Shown: positions 38,161 to 48,191 of the stretch, in pieces
Numbering within the stretch: position 1 is the stretch's first letter
Layout: each line of letters begins with the position of its first letter
Source: Carpediemonas membranifera
Taxonomy: Eukaryota; Fornicata
Direction: 5' to 3'
DNA: 64,000 nucleotides
NCBI GenBank assembly: GCA_019828565.1
Contig: JAHDYR010000003.1
Location: forward strand, 496,001 to 560,000
Translations under genes and position numbers: made by a program
The notes under the pieces: model-generated
Databases searched by the model: none
What the model saw: the letters and a program-made list of their open reading frames with translations, nothing else
What the model was told of the DNA's origin: nothing

Positions 38161-38433
38161 ACAACCACCTGCAGCGCCACTGGGGTCACACCCCACGCCA
38201 TGCTGTATGAAGACCAACTCGACCCCAGCTCCACAGTCGCTAGAATCCTCCGACCGAGCGACAATGACTCGCCCCTTGCCTCAGCCTCAGCCTACATCAC
38301 TTTACTTCGAGCCCACCTCTCCAAGTTGACCTCTAGGGCGGCCGAGAAGCAGCGCGAGACTGTAGACAAGCGCCTCGCCAAGGCCAACGCCGACCGCCAG
38401 CCGACTAGCTTAACCTTACCTTACCTAGCTTGA
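38161..38433 (+). pseudogene. Older Ty3/gypsy integrase, right part
   Basis: Continuation of the frame broken at 33703. With one ACAA copy removed, the reading passes without a gap from LLLNT into TTCSATGVTPHAMLYEDQ, a normal integrase core end. The frame ends at 38433 in (CCTTA)-like sequence, abutting the reverse-strand fragment, so this older element is truncated on both sides. Confidence 0.85.
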
Positions 38434-38960
38434 GTGAGGGCAACGTTTCACCGCGGCCCTCACTTCATTGGGCTGTCCCGACCAGAATCCCATCTTCTTA
38501 GCGTTCGAAACTGAAGTGTTCTGTCTTTCATGGCGTCTGTGCGCGTAATCGATGATGAGGCGGCGCAATTCAGGAACCTCCGGGACAATGGGGACGTCGT
38601 TCCATCTCCAGACATCGTCTGGTCCCTTAATTGCTCCCTTCTGCTGCCATTCCTCCCATATCGTAGCCTCGTCCTTATTCTGTGCAGCCTTAATCTGCGC
38701 GAGAATGGACGGCTCAATCGCTTCGACCGCGAAGCACTCCCTAGAGTGGGAGAGGTGGTCGGCGATGATGTTATCCTTTCCTGGAATGTGTTCTATTACG
38801 AAATCGTAGTCCTGAAGTTCTCAATGACCACCTCAGGAGCTTAGCGTTCATCTCCTTCCTCTTCTTGAGGTATTGGAGGTTCCGATGATCAGTTTGTACT
38901 GTTAAGTTCTTGTGTATCTTGAACAAGGGCGCAAAGTCCTCCCTCGTTAAGCAAGCAAGG
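38434..38960 (-). pseudogene. Ty3/gypsy RNase H / integrase-linker remnant
   Basis: On the reverse strand, NLTVQTDHRNLQYLKKRKE and DYDFVIEHIPGKDNIIADHL are the end of RNase H and the start of the linker toward integrase. The two parts are one base out of frame with each other near 38822. The frame then runs with no ATG to about 38434. No neighbouring LTR is certain. Confidence 0.7.
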
Positions 38961-39139
38961 ATCGAGGAACGAGGAGGTCACGTATCAGGGCCCGAAGGTT
39001 GGTTCGCAATGCAGTTTAACACTCAGATATGCTTACGAGCATCCCGGCATAGCCGGTGGCACGAGCGCGTAGCTCCATCCGTAGCTACAAGCGCCACATT
39101 GAGCCCAGGTAAGTCATGCTCTAACGAGCATTGGGGAGG

Positions 39140-39260
39140 CAGTGTGGTGTGACACCCAATATTTACATAGATTTATTATTGATACGATCAGTCAAAGGGT
39201 TTCTTGCCGACACCTATTGTGTCGACTCTTCCCTTGTTGTTTTGATAAGCTATAAAGTCT
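39140..39260 (+). repeat. Possible diverged LTR
   Basis: TGTGGTGTGACACC…CCGACACCTATTGTGTCGACTC resembles the chromovirus LTR in its TGTGG start and GTCGACAC-type palindrome but differs in most other positions. Confidence 0.35.
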
Positions 39261-40039
39261 GCGTCAGACCACAGCGCTCCCTAGCGCCACTTAACTTCGA
39301 GCACGAAGCGGCGAGGCGCAGCCGAGCTTCGCGAGCCTGAGCGCAGCGAAGCAGGTGGGGGCTGTGGAGTGCGTCGGAGTCCTCCGTCGCTCCGTCCTGT
39401 GAGTCGTCAGAATTGCCAACAAGCGTTGATCGCGCTCTGCACGAGCTGGAATGCTCCACCATACATCAGGATTGTCTACTGAATGGGAGAGGCCCAAAGA
39501 AAGGCCCGGGAGGGAGCATCTTTTATTGCCAAATGACGACGGGAGGGACCATTTTTCGCCCTTTTTACAAGGACGCGGGTTCGAATCTTAAACTGCGAAA
39601 TACGCAAGATGATCAAGCATGCAACACGATCGAGCCAGTCTCCACAAAGGTACCGCGAAAGCGCGGGAATGGTGTTGAAAACAATATCAGTTTATGGTTG
39701 GGGGAGTAATTGGTAGTTTTGTGCAGTTCGACCACGAAGGAGAGCTGTCGACAAATGCGTCATGACTTTGACAAAGTGCCCGACGCCTTACCGCCCCAAG
39801 CGTCAATGAATATGAAGAGAACCCTGCGAGCGGCGAGGCAGAGCCCAAGGGCCTGAAGAGCTCCGCAGCGGGAAGGCGTAGCCAAGGACAAACAAAAAAA
39901 ATATGATTTACCCAGCATGGAACCCACTAAATTTCTGTTTCCACAAATATTAATAATAGGTCAACAATGATTCGACTTGCTCTCGTCGCTATTCGGCGCA
40001 CTCACACGACAAGCTGCGATGATCCGCGGGGCCTGACGC
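39261..40039. other. No gene recognised
   Basis: Includes short phrases rich in GAGCG/GCGAAGC and an A-rich tract near 39890. Open frames are short and without recognisable motifs. Confidence 0.45.
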
Positions 40040-40957
40040 TCAGAGCCCGATAACTCCCGCGAGTCGCCGGAACACGCCGGACCCACCCCGGACATATCTA
40101 CTCTTGAGAGCCCTCTCCACGCTCCAGCGCTCGTGTGCGGGGGAGAGCAATCCCCGCAACATCTCGGCCAGCGGGGAATCCTCAATATCGAGCAGGATGT
40201 CGTCAAGGTTGACTCGCTTGATCGACTCAATCAACTGATACACTGACGCGCCGTCGAACGGGAAGGCGCCCGTTGCGGCACACAGCAGGGAGAGGCCGAC
40301 GCCCCAGGAGTCGATGAGTCGTGCTGAATGGTTGTCCAGCACAAAGCCTTCATACAGAGTCTCCGGACTCCTGAAGGCGACTGCCCCGAGCTGAGTGAGG
40401 TTTGACCTCCCGGCGACCCAGGCCGACCCGAAATCAATGAGCCGAACGCCGTCCGGGACCAGGAGGATGTTGTCCAGCTTGATATCGCAGTGGGCAACAC
40501 CTTTGCTGTGGACCGCGGCCACTGTCCTGAGCAGGGACCGCGATACATGTCTATGGAGGCTGGCCGGTAGCCCTCTGTACTGGAATCGGTGCACCAGCGT
40601 CTGCAGTGACGTGTTGCCGCAGTACTCGGAACAGATGAAGATCTGATCGTTCACGGACTCGACTTCTTCGAGTGTCGCGACGTTGGGGAGGGCCGAGAGC
40701 TTCCTCAGGGCGTCGACTTCGTTCACAGCAATGTCCAGTTGCTCATCGGAGCGGGAGGACATCAGATCGATCACCTTAACGGCACAAGGAGCTCTTTTCT
40801 CAACATGTTGCCCATGGTACACGTTTCCAAAGGATCCCTGCGCCAAAAGACGGGCAATATGTATTTTCCCGCCGACGAGGTGGCCAATGACGGGATCCTT
40901 CAACTCAGTATGATCCGTCTTGTCTGTGAACGCCATGAAGCTCTGAGCAGCGATCAT
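40040..40957 (-). CDS. Serine/threonine protein kinase
   Basis: 305 residues from the ATG at 40957, essentially a bare kinase domain. Glycine loop LAQGSFGNVY (residues 38-47), lysine K61 in CAVKVI, Glu80 in the C helix, catalytic loop HCDIKLDN (156-163, Asp158), DFG at 175-177, and a SPETLYEG segment in place of the APE motif. The C-lobe contains SWGVGLSLLCAATGAFPF. The HCD form lacks the usual Arg before the catalytic Asp, which in known kinases often means independence from activation-loop phosphorylation. There is no extra domain, so the substrate cannot be guessed. It lies between retroelements but its frame is intact. Confidence 0.85.
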   Translation of the reverse strand: MIAAQSFMAFTDKTDHTELKDPVIGHLVGGKIHIARLLAQGSFGNVYHGQHVEKRAPCAVKVIDLMSSRSDEQLDIAVNEVDALRKLSALPNVATLEEVESVNDQIFICSEYCGNTSLQTLVHRFQYRGLPASLHRHVSRSLLRTVAAVHSKGVAHCDIKLDNILLVPDGVRLIDFGSAWVAGRSNLTQLGAVAFRSPETLYEGFVLDNHSARLIDSWGVGLSLLCAATGAFPFDGASVYQLIESIKRVNLDDILLDIEDSPLAEMLRGLLSPAHERWSVERALKSRYVRGGSGVFRRLAGVIGL

Positions 40958-40968
40958 GCCAGCTGAAT

Positions 40969-41160
40969 ATGGCAGGAGCGGCCTTGGTCTTCGGCGAGCT
41001 GGTTGAAGATACGCCGATCGATGTTAAACTTGAACGATCAGCAGCGAATCAGCGTGAGTTTTATGTCCAATCAGCCGACACAAGAGTTGAAGTCGTGCTA
41101 CATAGCCTGCCATTGGGGGCAGGCCGACAGACCATCAAATTCTGGACGAATATGAATTAA
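40969..41160 (+). CDS. Short ORF divergent from the kinase (63 residues)
   Basis: ATG at 40969, only 11 bp from the kinase start on the other strand. MAGAALVFGELVEDTPIDVKLE… has ordinary composition. No motif seen; may be chance or a small gene. Confidence 0.2.
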   Translation: MAGAALVFGELVEDTPIDVKLERSAANQREFYVQSADTRVEVVLHSLPLGAGRQTIKFWTNMN

Positions 41161-41417
41161 TTTGTCCAAAATTCAGTGAAAAGCACACACGCATGTGCAG
41201 CACAACTGGACGAGCGCACAGGGGCCACGTTACCCCGAGGTTCCTGTCGCATCTGGTGTGGATCTCTCCTTCCATCTCGACTCCAATCAGACAAAATCGG
41301 AGTATTAAAGCCAGTCAGCAGGGTTCACAGCTGGCGACGGTGTACATCGCTCCCCCCCAGACCTTATGGCGATTTATGAATTTACTCGATTGTATGTAAA
41401 CATGTACATACCATTAT

Positions 41418-42599
41418 TCAGCCATTGCGGGGCGCCGAAGCGCCTCCACGCTGACTCCGCTGGATGGCGGCGGTGGGAGGGGGTGGGGGGAGATGTGGAG
41501 GATTGATCACGGACGTGGCCAGATGGAGCAGGCGGTGTGCCTTGCGGAGCTCGAATGACTTCTTCAGTAGCCAGCCCATCAGTGCGATCGCGAGAACCGA
41601 CCGAGCTCGGCGGTCAGTAAAGCATTCTGCGCCAGTGATCGTGCAGATTTCCTGTCCGATTTCAACCAGACTCCTGGCGGCTGACTCGATGTGGCTGCCG
41701 GTTGGAGTGAGTGCGACGACGATGACGTCAACATTGTAGTCGGCGTACTGGTCCTTCTTCTTCTGGATGAATGAGTCCGAGTCAGACTTGCCGACTGTGA
41801 CCTCAATCACTAGAGGACGGCCGTTCCGGAGCAGAGGCTCATTAATCAGGATATCTGCGCGTGCCTGCGTGATCTTACTTGCCTGATCAGCGATTGCTTG
41901 CGGAATAGGCCTGTTTGCTTTCTGCAGGCGTTCCATTTCGTCGTATGCAACCTTTGCTCGGTACTTCTCGTCCTTTAGGAGCCCATCATCAAGGGGTTCC
42001 TCATGAAGGACCTCTGTCGAGGTCGTGCTAAGCAGCTGTACGATTCCGTGTTTCACCAAGTCATGGCGGTGCAAAAGGTTCCTCTTCCGCTGAGGGAACC
42101 AGCGCTTCGCGCTACAGAGCATGGCATGGTCTTCCCACGTGCCTCTAGTTACACCTTTGCCGCAGAAGGGGCAGAAGAGTGCCGTGTTCCCGTCCTGGAG
42201 GCGCCGTGCCACTGGGCTGGGGAGCCCCGAGATCATGCCAACCCCGAGGACCGCCCTATAGGCTGCTATCACCGGTCGTGCTGTCGCGTACTGGTCGTCT
42301 ACCGCCGTGTTGAGGCAGGCCGCCAGCAGCTCGCCGTACGGAATCCTCGACGTCCTGTGACGGGCGCGGTATATGTGCTCGGAGAAAACGCACTGCGGCC
42401 GGTCCGCCTTAGGCATCATGAGTTCCGGGTCCGAGCCTGCCATGTGGGGGATGGGCGGGACTGTGTCGCAGACAGGGGGTGTATCCAGGGCCGCCCATGC
42501 GTATGAGATCACTCCTGGCGCCAAGGTATGCTGCCACCCAGTGGTCGAGTGGGTGCCTGAAGCCCCAGCCGTTGTCACTCGGCTTCTGCCACAGTGCAT
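41418..42599 (-). CDS. ORF2 C-terminal segment: CCHC motif and restriction-like endonuclease
   Basis: Useful reading begins near 42485 (LDTPPVCDTVPP…), where it takes over from the reverse-transcriptase frame at a C run. CPFCGKGVTRGTWEDHAMLC is the zinc motif that precedes the nuclease in R2-like elements. The nuclease core follows: RADILINEPLL (catalytic Asp), then LVIEVTVGKSDS, the central E-V-x-V strand. This enzyme nicks the DNA target to prime reverse transcription. The protein ends in a Pro-rich tail. Confidence 0.82.
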   Translation of the reverse strand: MHCGRSRVTTAGASGTHSTTGWQHTLAPGVISYAWAALDTPPVCDTVPPIPHMAGSDPELMMPKADRPQCVFSEHIYRARHRTSRIPYGELLAACLNTAVDDQYATARPVIAAYRAVLGVGMISGLPSPVARRLQDGNTALFCPFCGKGVTRGTWEDHAMLCSAKRWFPQRKRNLLHRHDLVKHGIVQLLSTTSTEVLHEEPLDDGLLKDEKYRAKVAYDEMERLQKANRPIPQAIADQASKITQARADILINEPLLRNGRPLVIEVTVGKSDSDSFIQKKKDQYADYNVDVIVVALTPTGSHIESAARSLVEIGQEICTITGAECFTDRRARSVLAIALMGWLLKKSFELRKAHRLLHLATSVINPPHLPPPPPTAAIQRSQRGGASAPRNG

Positions 42600-43560
42600 C
42601 TAACCTCGCGCTCTCCCAGCCGGCTGGGGAGTTCGCTATGACCCTCGCCACCTCGATGAGGCTGGCTTCTAACCTCTCAGCGATGGCTACATTCGGTGCG
42701 TTCGTCCTGAACATGAAATTCAGGTCCGCGCTGATGCATTTGCGGATGATGTGCAGACACATCCAGGACACCTGGTTTTTCGCGTGCCCCGTCGACTGCT
42801 CGATAATTCCACACAGCCAGCTGAGCTCGTCAATAACCTTCTCAGCCGTAACCTGCACCGCTGTAACGCGGCTCGTGGTCGGGCCGATGGTCACCCCGAG
42901 GTATTCCCACGCATGTACGAATGGGTGTCCTGCGTCGTGTACGTCCGGGTGGGCGAGGATCACCGTCTTCGCCATATTCAGGCGGAGACCATACTTCGAC
43001 GCGATGCGCGTGAGCGTGGCGATCTCAGCCGTGGCGTCGCCAGCCGTGCTGTGGATACTGGCGACATCATCCAGGTACGCAAAGCGTTCATTTGGAGCCG
43101 CCTCGGTGAGCTCGTCGAGTATGCAGCGCATGACGAAGGAGAACAGCAGCGGGCCAAGAGCGTCTCCTTGGATGGTCCCGCGTTTGACGTCCACCCACCG
43201 CGCGGTTGTGCCAGCCGCGCCGTATGTCTCGTAGTAGAGGCGCGGGTCGTCGTAGAACTGGTCGACAAAGTCAGTAAGGGCCGGCGCGTACTCATGAACC
43301 ATGGCCTTCATCGTGTGACGGTTCGCTTCGTTGAAGGCGTTCGTGAAGTCCGCTATGACGATATACTTCCCAGCCCGGTATGCCTTGTCGACACGGTCGA
43401 TCAGTTTCTCCACGTCGCTCCGGCCGCCCAGGCCATATTGTTCCGGCAGCCAGTCCGGCAGTGCCCCGGCCGGGTCGTCCCCGCTGTCGTCTGGCTTCAG
43501 GTGCCCGAGAGCAAGCTTAGCGAGGTATTTGCCTGCGATCACGTAGAACGGTTCGTTCAC
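42409..43560 (-). CDS. ORF2 reverse-transcriptase segment
   Basis: Begins after a one-base break at 43570 (LRPIGVNEPFYVIAGKYLAKL). It holds YIVIADFTNAFNEANR (first catalytic Asp), VKRGTIQGDALGPLLF (Gln-Gly-Asp box) and ERFAYLDDVASIHS (YxDD-type box), all in the order of non-LTR reverse transcriptases. A thumb-like helical region follows. The last ~25 residues past 42485 are probably out of frame. Confidence 0.85.
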   Translation of the reverse strand: MNEPFYVIAGKYLAKLALGHLKPDDSGDDPAGALPDWLPEQYGLGGRSDVEKLIDRVDKAYRAGKYIVIADFTNAFNEANRHTMKAMVHEYAPALTDFVDQFYDDPRLYYETYGAAGTTARWVDVKRGTIQGDALGPLLFSFVMRCILDELTEAAPNERFAYLDDVASIHSTAGDATAEIATLTRIASKYGLRLNMAKTVILAHPDVHDAGHPFVHAWEYLGVTIGPTTSRVTAVQVTAEKVIDELSWLCGIIEQSTGHAKNQVSWMCLHIIRKCISADLNFMFRTNAPNVAIAERLEASLIEVARVIANSPAGWESARLDALWQKPSDNGWGFRHPLDHWVAAYLGARSDLIRMGGPGYTPCLRHSPAHPPHGRLGPGTHDA

Positions 43561-43576
43561 CCCTATTGGCCTCAGG

Positions 43577-45317
43577 CTACCGTTCGGCTTTTGGCAGCAT
43601 CGAGAGGTATGCCTGCGTCAACGGTCTGCAGGACGACTCACCCCTCACGATGCAGGAGACAATCTCGGTCATTGCGCTGACTACCGATTTGTTGGAGTCG
43701 GCTGGCCTCAGACGTCGGGCGTTCCTCCTCGTGTCGGTGGCGAGATGCCGGCCCAGGAGCTGTAAGATGTGTTTGTTCGACCATCCTGACAGTCCCGCCG
43801 CTTTGGTGCCGTCCAGGCCGGTCATGATCTCCTCGCATTCTCGGGTCGGCAGGTCCCTCGGTAGTGTGGGCGGTGGGCTGGCCCATTTCAGGGACTCCGC
43901 TCGAGCCACCGTTGTGCGTGGGAGGGGTACGATCTCATCAGCACGGTCTGCCGGGAAGAGCCTGTGGACCTCCGCCACTATTTGGTCCTCCGACCATGCC
44001 GACTCATGGCGTGGTGCCAGAAGCTTCCGTGATTTTCCGACCTGTCCAAGCATGAAAGAGTCCACTGCCTTCTCAACCTGTCTCCTCTGCCGGGATGCGG
44101 CGGTGCGGGGGGTGGCAGGGATGTTGCGGATTACCCGTCTGATGGCATTTCGGAAGCCGACCGCAGCGAACTTCCCGCTGTGTGGCAGGCACCTGATGAG
44201 CACTGCGACCGTCTCCATCGCGCGGTCGACGCCCTCCTGTGGGTGTCCCGCCATGAACGCTCTGAGCTGACTCAATTTCGAGGTGATGACTGCCCTGCTG
44301 TCTGCAGACAGGTTCATGCTCCCGAGCATGCGTGCTCTACCCAGGGATCTCCCGGCCAGCGCTGTGCCTGCTGGTGCGAGCTCGCTGTGGGGGACGACAC
44401 CGCGTGGTCTCTGGGGCAGGTGGGTCTGGGCCATATGTGGGGCTCGGTGTCCGACTCTCGCCGCCATCTCAAGCTGTATGGACGCTGCTGTGATGCGGTT
44501 GGCGAGCCTGCTGTCGTCACATTGATCCACATTGACGTGCCGGCGCCAGATTGCGTGGCCGCCATGGTGGAAGACCATCCCGCATTCTCTGCAGATGCGT
44601 GGTAACTCCTGGCACCCGCAGTATCTGCTAATCTGGTCCGCCGTCGCAGCCACCAGCAGGTGTCGGAGGTCCCTGCCGGTTGCGGCGTCTGGTACGCCCG
44701 GCAGGCGTATGGGGCATGTCGCGGAGGTGAAGTCGGGCTCGTCATCGCTGGACCCCTCTGCCCCGCCTCCCGACAAGGACTCGTAGTCTTCGTCAGAGCC
44801 AAGGATGAAGGTTGGGGCCTCGGTGGCCGAGCCTGCAGCGTCTATCACCGTGGCCTCGGAGTCTGTCTCCTCACCTTCGCCGCCCCACGAGGACTCGTAA
44901 TCCGACGTTGGGCTGGATGTGCGGGACATGCGGTGGAGGTCTGGCCTGGGCGATGGGGTCAGGAACGCCCCAAGCTCGACACGGGCTGCGTGTGCCTGGT
45001 CGCCCTCTGCTGCCCTCGATGTCAACCGGGCGACCGGGATGCCAACCGCCCGCGGAGCTCTTCGGCGGGGCGAGGGTGGGGTGTACGGGAGCTTGACCTT
45101 CCTCGCTCGGACCGGTCTCCGTGCTCGCTGAGCAGAGGCTGGTGCCTCTGCCGCTGGGCTTCCTGGCGCGCCATTGTTTCCCGCGGGCGTAAGTGCGGGC
45201 ATGGGCGCGGGTGCGGGCGTGGACTCCGGCCTCCGGGCGGACTCCACCTGAGTCAGGCGGGCGAGGGTTACCTGCTCGAAGCCCGGGGGGATGGTGGGGG
45301 AGTCTGAGTCCCGCTTT
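43577..45317 (-). CDS. ORF2 N-terminal segment
   Basis: The frame is open from a TAG at 45320 with no ATG near the start; first codons read SDSPTIPPGFEQ. Pro/Ala-rich and acidic at first, then a CRECGMVFHHGGHAIWRRHV zinc-finger-like segment. The last 150 residues (EDQIVAEVHRLFPA … KAAGLSGWSNKHILQL) match the region before the finger domain in non-LTR reverse transcriptases. It ends at LPKAER where a one-base shift would lead into the reverse transcriptase. The missing ATG may mean re-initiation or splicing from ORF1 (see findings). Confidence 0.75.
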
Positions 45318-46077
45318 GACTATTAAAGGAACAGTACTTACGACTCTTTACATCCTTCCCACTCGCCTGCCGGCTCCGACCGCCCCTCCCTCCTCGCGTA
45401 CGACGCCGCTGGCCCACTTGGTTGGCCGCAAGCGCCTTGTTCTTGGCCTTCAGGCTCTCGATCTCAGCCTGGAGGGGCTTGCTCGTCTGCCTTTCGGCGG
45501 TGAGTAGCTCTTCGTCCCTAGCCTGCGCGGAGCGTAGGGAGTCGATGAACTGCGTAGCCTCGGGCATCTCGGCATGAACGAGCGCCGATAGACTGCTCGC
45601 GGCAGTCTTAGACTTGAGCTTCCCGCACATAAGGAGCATCATGTCGCCTCGTTGGCGGTCGTCGAGGGCAGGATCGCCACCGGTCAGAAGGTCGGTGACG
45701 AACCTTGTGTTAGCGGTACTGAGAGCGCCTCTGGGGATGGGGCGCATCTTTTGTACCTTCACGAACCTGTCCTGCACGCTAAGAGCTCTCGAGCGACTGA
45801 TATTGTTAACGACATTCTCAAATAGGTCAGAGATGTCGTTCATCAGGCCAGCGGCTCTGAGGCTTATCAGCGCTTTGTCGGTGAAGTTTCGCAGGGCATC
45901 AGCTGGCGGGTTGGAGAAGTACCGGCGCCTAGCGAGGAATATCTCAAGCTTGTCCGGTGAATAATCGTCACACGGGGCCCATCCTTCGGGAAGCGGTGCT
46001 GCTTCGGATACTGGCCTGCTGTCGTTGGCATTCGTCTCGCCTTGCCCTCGCTGTGGTGAGTTTTCAATTCCACTCAT
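45268..46077 (-). CDS. ORF1 of the non-LTR element (basic, coiled-coil)
   Basis: About 269 residues from the ATG at 46077 (MSGIENSPQRG). The middle is helical, residues ~190-230 look like a coiled coil (LLTAERQTSKPLQAEIESLKAK…), and an Arg/Gly patch (RRRTRGGRGGRSR) near the end suits RNA binding. The stop overlaps ORF2 by about 50 bp. Upstream in-frame codons reach 46194 only from a GTG. Confidence 0.65.
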   Translation of the reverse strand: MSGIENSPQRGQGETNANDSRPVSEAAPLPEGWAPCDDYSPDKLEIFLARRRYFSNPPADALRNFTDKALISLRAAGLMNDISDLFENVVNNISRSRALSVQDRFVKVQKMRPIPRGALSTANTRFVTDLLTGGDPALDDRQRGDMMLLMCGKLKSKTAASSLSALVHAEMPEATQFIDSLRSAQARDEELLTAERQTSKPLQAEIESLKAKNKALAANQVGQRRRTRGGRGGRSRQASGKDVKSRKYCSFNSQSGTQTPPPSPRASSR

Positions 46078-46724
46078 TTTATGGGTGACAAGTTGAGTCG
46101 CGACTCGTAGCCACCACACAAACACAACAGAAAGATCGAGATGGGACAGACGAATCCGAAGCCTATGTTCAGCAATGAGGATTGCATTCTCCACGACTTA
46201 ACTACCGACGGCATTGGCGTTGGTGGATCCAACACTGGCGGCTGTGGCCACACTATGGACTATTAAATGCCCACCTGTAGCGAATTTGGCTGTACGAGAA
46301 GAGAATTCTCATGTTTGAAGCGGTATTTCCCTTCCCACGACATCTGGACGCGGAACAGTATCTGTATTCCAATCTCAGATTGTGGATGGCGATTTCCGGG
46401 ATTGTCGGCCACATGGGACGAATGTCGCCACAGCATCGCGCCTTGTCGCCGCATCGCGCATCGGACTCCATGGGGATGATATTTGTGTGAGAGTATGCTT
46501 CATAGTGTTGTGAACTCTGAGGGGCCCGACAGACCGAGCACGGCCGCGGTGACCACGGGTGATCAGCTGGTCTGCGTGTGTCCGATCAGGACCTACTTGT
46601 ACTGGTTGGTGATGGTCAACAGCTTGCTTTGGGTTTCTTGCGCTGATTGTTGACATCGTCACCAGACTGCATCCCAGGGGTTCAAGGGGTCCACAAAACC
46701 TCTTTACCAGCGCTGAACATTCCC
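46078..46724. other. No gene recognised
   Basis: Contains the probable 5' region of the non-LTR element up to about 46250, then sequence with short frames only. Confidence 0.45.
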
Positions 46725-48089
46725 CTACTTGCGGCAGGACCCCATGCACGACCCGCCCCGCATCATCGCCAGGAATCTCTGCCGCTGCATCTCCTTGACC
46801 TCGTCGGGGAGGTCGTCCTCGTCGAGATCAAAGTCGTCATCGTCCTCTTCCTTCTCTTCCTTGGGCTCCTCGGCCGTCTTCTCAATCTTGGGCTCGAACG
46901 GCTTGAAGTCGGTTGGGATGAGCTGTATCGTAGCATCATGCGACGAAATCACGACGTACTTCTTCCCGCGCCACTTGACGACCTGCATGCTGCTGATCTG
47001 CTTCGAGTCGTCCTCACCGCTGGCCATCGAACCCCGGACGGCCCCCTCGGACCTGACCTTGATGGCCTTGATCGGCTCTCCGGCCAGACTCCACTGCTTG
47101 ATGACCCCGTCCCGGGAGGCCGTGTAAACGTGCCCGGCCTCCTGATCGATGCAAGTCCGGGTCACCCAGTCGTCGTGGACGAGGCCGTCGAGCTGCGGCA
47201 TCGGGGCGGTTGCGAGGGCGGCCTTCATGGCAGCGACGCTCATGGAGTTGGGGTTCCAGCGGGTCGCATCCTCAGCGCCGGCGGACTTCTCCTCGACCCT
47301 GAAGGCCTCGGCAAAGGTGTCGCGGGGGTCGGTATCATCTTCCAGCAGGGCGATCACCCGCTCGATCGACCAGATCTTGGCGCTGTAGTCCGCCGAGGCT
47401 GACACGAGCATGCTTTCGTTCGCCGTGATGTGCCAGATCGTCGTCTCGTGGATGGGCTTCAGACCCCCCTCGACCTTGCGAGTGGTGGCGGCGATGAACT
47501 TGACCTCGATGTCGGCTGGGGCGTCTGGAGTGAATGAGACGAGCCAGAGGATGATGCGGCGGTCCGACCCAGTGGAGAAGACGGCGTACGAGGCCTTGGT
47601 GGTGTGGGCCGTGCGGAGGGGGACCACCGCGATGGACTCGATGGACCTGGTGTGGCCCTCCTCCTCGGACTTGCCTCTGGTGGCGATGCACGTGCCCTCC
47701 TTGGTGTCCCACCACCGCAGCTCGGCGTCTGCCGAGGAAGTGACGAATACCCGGTCGCCCAAAGGGTGCAGGTCCTTGATGAAGTCGGTGTGACCGCGCA
47801 TCGCCATGATCTCATCGCCCGTAGACGCCTTCTGGACGACGATGGTGCGGTCCCACGAGGCCGAGACCATTTCATCCTTGACGGGGTTGAAGACGAGGTT
47901 GGTGATAGGGCCCTTGTGGTGCGTGTAGTACCGTTCGAATGTGGGCTCGGGGATGTTGATCTTGTCGTTCCAGTCCCAGTGGGAGATGGAGATCATGTTG
48001 GAGGCGTCACCAGCGTATGTGGTGAATACCTGCGTCTCTGGGTTCACGTAGGATGTTGCAGTAAGAAACTTGGTTGCTCCTCTCAGCAT
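46725..48089 (-). CDS. WD40-repeat protein
   Basis: About 454 residues from the ATG at 48089. Several WD-type blades are visible: HKGPITNLVFNPVKDEMVSASWDRTIVVQ, GHTDFIKDLHPLGDRVFVTSSADAELRWWD, TTIWHITANESMLVSASADYSAKIWS, and CIDQEAGHVYTASRDGVIKQW. These give most of a beta-propeller, which would act as a protein-binding scaffold. The last ~60 residues are Glu/Lys/Asp-rich (EEKEEDDDDFDLDEDD) with a helical DEVKEMQRQRFLAMM end. I cannot name the orthologue. It is on the same strand as the cathepsin gene with a ~100-bp gap. Confidence 0.8.
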   Translation of the reverse strand: MLRGATKFLTATSYVNPETQVFTTYAGDASNMISISHWDWNDKINIPEPTFERYYTHHKGPITNLVFNPVKDEMVSASWDRTIVVQKASTGDEIMAMRGHTDFIKDLHPLGDRVFVTSSADAELRWWDTKEGTCIATRGKSEEEGHTRSIESIAVVPLRTAHTTKASYAVFSTGSDRRIILWLVSFTPDAPADIEVKFIAATTRKVEGGLKPIHETTIWHITANESMLVSASADYSAKIWSIERVIALLEDDTDPRDTFAEAFRVEEKSAGAEDATRWNPNSMSVAAMKAALATAPMPQLDGLVHDDWVTRTCIDQEAGHVYTASRDGVIKQWSLAGEPIKAIKVRSEGAVRGSMASGEDDSKQISSMQVVKWRGKKYVVISSHDATIQLIPTDFKPFEPKIEKTAEEPKEEKEEDDDDFDLDEDDLPDEVKEMQRQRFLAMMRGGSCMGSCRK

Positions 48090-48191
48090 TAGCTCAATTG
48101 TCAAACGACAAGAAACTGCGAAATTCTCAAAGCGCGTCACAGTGACAGTTGGAGCTAGCGATAGTCTATGTCAAGTACTCTGTTTACTTCC

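Larger units (their letters stand above)
41418..46077 (-). mobile_element. Non-LTR retrotransposon with restriction-like endonuclease (R2/NeSL/CRE type)
   Basis: Reverse-strand element with an RNA-binding-type ORF1 (46077-45268) and a long ORF2 in three frame segments: N-terminal, reverse transcriptase, then a C-terminal CCHC plus PD-(D/E)xK endonuclease. A C-terminal endonuclease without an apurinic nuclease is the hallmark of the early-branching site-specific groups. No LTR, clear poly(A) or target duplication was seen, so the outer ends are approximate. Two one-base frame breaks suggest this copy is dead or contains base-call errors. Confidence 0.85.

Noticed and set aside
39575-39605. GGGTTCGAATC looks like a tRNA T-arm
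   Set aside because: The flanking bases do not pair as a T-stem and no acceptor or anticodon arm is found upstream.
46647-47402. Forward frame opposite the WD40 gene
   Set aside because: Antisense shadow; the reverse strand has clear WD blades.
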